Assembly: GCA_012515885.1 (NCBI GenBank)
Contig: JAAYXN010000357.1
Coordinates: 1 to 6,279 of the forward strand
DNA from: Rhodococcus sp. (in: high G+C Gram-positive bacteria)
GTDB lineage: Bacteria; Actinomycetota; Actinomycetes; Mycobacteriales; Mycobacteriaceae
DNA: 6,279 nucleotides
Direction: 5' to 3'
In this document: piece by piece, positions 5,384 to 6,279 of the stretch
How the letters are laid out: every line of letters begins with the position of its first letter
Numbering within the stretch: position 1 is the first letter of the stretch
Position numbers and translations under genes: made by a program
The notes under the pieces: model-generated
Database searches by the model: none
Seen by the model: only the letters and a program-made list of their open reading frames with translations
Told to the model about the DNA's origin: nothing

Positions 5384-6279
5384 GATGCCGCAAACAGCAA
5401 CAGCAGACCGGCAACGAGGAACGCGGCAACCCGGAACATTCCACTCAGCGTCGCCAAGTCGAAGAAGAACAGCTTCACCAGCGCCGCTCCCGCAAGTACA
5501 AGGCCACTGCCCACCGCAGCTTTCCGGTAAGCCTGGTTGTTCAACCCGAAAATGATGACCCCGGTAGCCGTCAGCATCCACAAGATGGTGGCGCACGTAT
5601 GCCCGGCAACAAACCCCGTACGATCCGGACTGATCCAGACACCCACCGTGACAGCCGCAGCCGTCGCCGCATACAACACCGCGCCACCGGAAACGGCCAT
5701 CAACACACCAGTCGATTCCTTAGACACCATCGACAGTGACCGCGTCGCGCACACGGCGAGAACAGCAGCAACCGCGAACGCCGTACTGGCGATCAGGGCA
5801 GCAACACCGAGTTCCCGAATCGCCAGCGACGAATCAATCAGTGCATCCAGCGGAACAGTGATCGAGTACGCGAGGACACCGGCTGCAAGTAGCGCCAGAC
5901 CAGATCCGTACACCAGACGCGAGCGCACCTGACGCGAAAGCTCCAGGAAGACAGCAGCATTACCGAGAAGAAGCACCGCGGTCAGCGGGCCACTACCGAT
6001 GTACAGGCACACCGCCAACAACGCCACCGTACCGACACCCACCGCGCAGCCCTGCAACGCCGGTGCAATCCGGCCGTCGAAAGCAACGACCGTGAAGTAG
6101 ACGACCGCAGTAACCACCGCGATGATCGCGCCGCCCAGCGGCGGGAACATGGTGCCCACAGCAAGAATCGGCACGGCCGACACCACCATCGAAATGGCAG
6201 CCCACACGTCGCCGCCGTCACGCACCGTCAAAACCCTGGCGCTCACCAGGCCGAGAGCAGCGACAACAGCGGCGCAGAT
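5347..6279 (-). CDS. DUF2339 multi-spanning membrane protein, C-terminal part (5' end outside the window)
   Basis: The minus-strand frame is open from the right edge to a TAG stop at 5347-5349, giving 310 visible residues. An internal GTG at 6244-6246 is a possible start, but the upstream codons continue a hydrophobic stretch (ICAAVVAALGLVSA), so the true start is probably beyond the window. About ten hydrophobic helices alternate with short loops, as in the long polytopic DUF2339 proteins (usually 600-1000 residues). The best marker is the C-terminal block KLFFFDLATLSGMFRVAAF followed by a last Leu-rich helix and a short basic tail (GRRMRVDES), which closely follows the family pattern of K-x-F-x-x-D-L and a terminal helix. 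Function of the family is unknown; a cell-envelope role is only a guess. It converges on the small reading frame at 5075 and overlaps it by 37 nt. Confidence 0.82.
   Translation of the reverse strand: MCAAVVAALGLVSARVLTVRDGGDVWAAISMVVSAVPILAVGTMFPPLGGAIIAVVTAVVYFTVVAFDGRIAPALQGCAVGVGTVALLAVCLYIGSGPLTAVLLLGNAAVFLELSRQVRSRLVYGSGLALLAAGVLAYSITVPLDALIDSSLAIRELGVAALIASTAFAVAAVLAVCATRSLSMVSKESTGVLMAVSGGAVLYAATAAAVTVGVWISPDRTGFVAGHTCATILWMLTATGVIIFGLNNQAYRKAAVGSGLVLAGAALVKLFFFDLATLSGMFRVAAFLVAGLLLLFAASYFGRRMRVDES

Noticed and set aside
5278..5932. Plus-strand reading frames (153 and 131 residues) opposite the DUF2339 gene
   Set aside because: The minus-strand frame encodes clear transmembrane helices and the DUF2339 C-terminal block; the plus-strand products are low-complexity Arg/Gln- or Thr/Ala-rich.
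6244..6246. GTG as the start of the DUF2339 gene
   Set aside because: The frame stays open and hydrophobic to the window edge, and the family is far longer than the ~299 residues this start would give.

Overview
The window reads as chromosomal DNA of a mycolic-acid-containing actinobacterium (order Mycobacteriales, the Rhodococcus/Gordonia/Hoyosella/Mycobacterium group). The grounds are high GC content with G/C-rich third codon positions, the C-terminus of an MmpL3-type mycolate-lipid transporter at the left edge, a secreted class I cholesterol-oxidase-like flavoprotein, and a secreted LIP-family lipase. I cannot name the genus from this sequence alone.

Layout: positions 1-1215 (+) hold the 3' part of an mmpL3-like gene, consisting of the last membrane segment and an unusually long, Pro/Gln/Ala-rich cytoplasmic tail. 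A 97-bp gap carries a probable leaderless promoter with a perfect inverted repeat, followed by a TetR-family regulator (1313-1855, +). A 116-bp gap has a good -35/-10 pair and two small palindromes. It leads into a Tat-exported GMC oxidoreductase of the cholesterol oxidase family (1972-3594, +) and, 82 bp later, a secreted LIP-family lipase (3677-4993, +). A perfect 15-bp stem-loop (5016-5053) follows the lipase. Directly behind it is a small orphan reading frame with its own ribosome binding site (5075-5383, +). Its 3' end runs through a cluster of GCATGC-containing inverted repeats and overlaps the convergent gene on the minus strand. That last gene (5347-6279, -) is the C-terminal part of a polytopic DUF2339 membrane protein that runs off the right edge.

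The regulator, oxidase and lipase look like one functional group: a TetR repressor with an operator over its own promoter, next to two exported lipid-active enzymes. A reasonable inference is an extracellular sterol or lipid utilisation module, in which the lipase hydrolyses esters and the flavoenzyme oxidises the released 3-beta-hydroxysteroid. The substrate is not proven by the sequence. The most checkable oddity is that the glutamate used for steroid isomerisation in characterised class I cholesterol oxidases aligns with a glutamine (Q397) here, while the oxidation residues His and Asn are kept.

No tRNA, rRNA, CRISPR array, transposase or clear mobile element was found.
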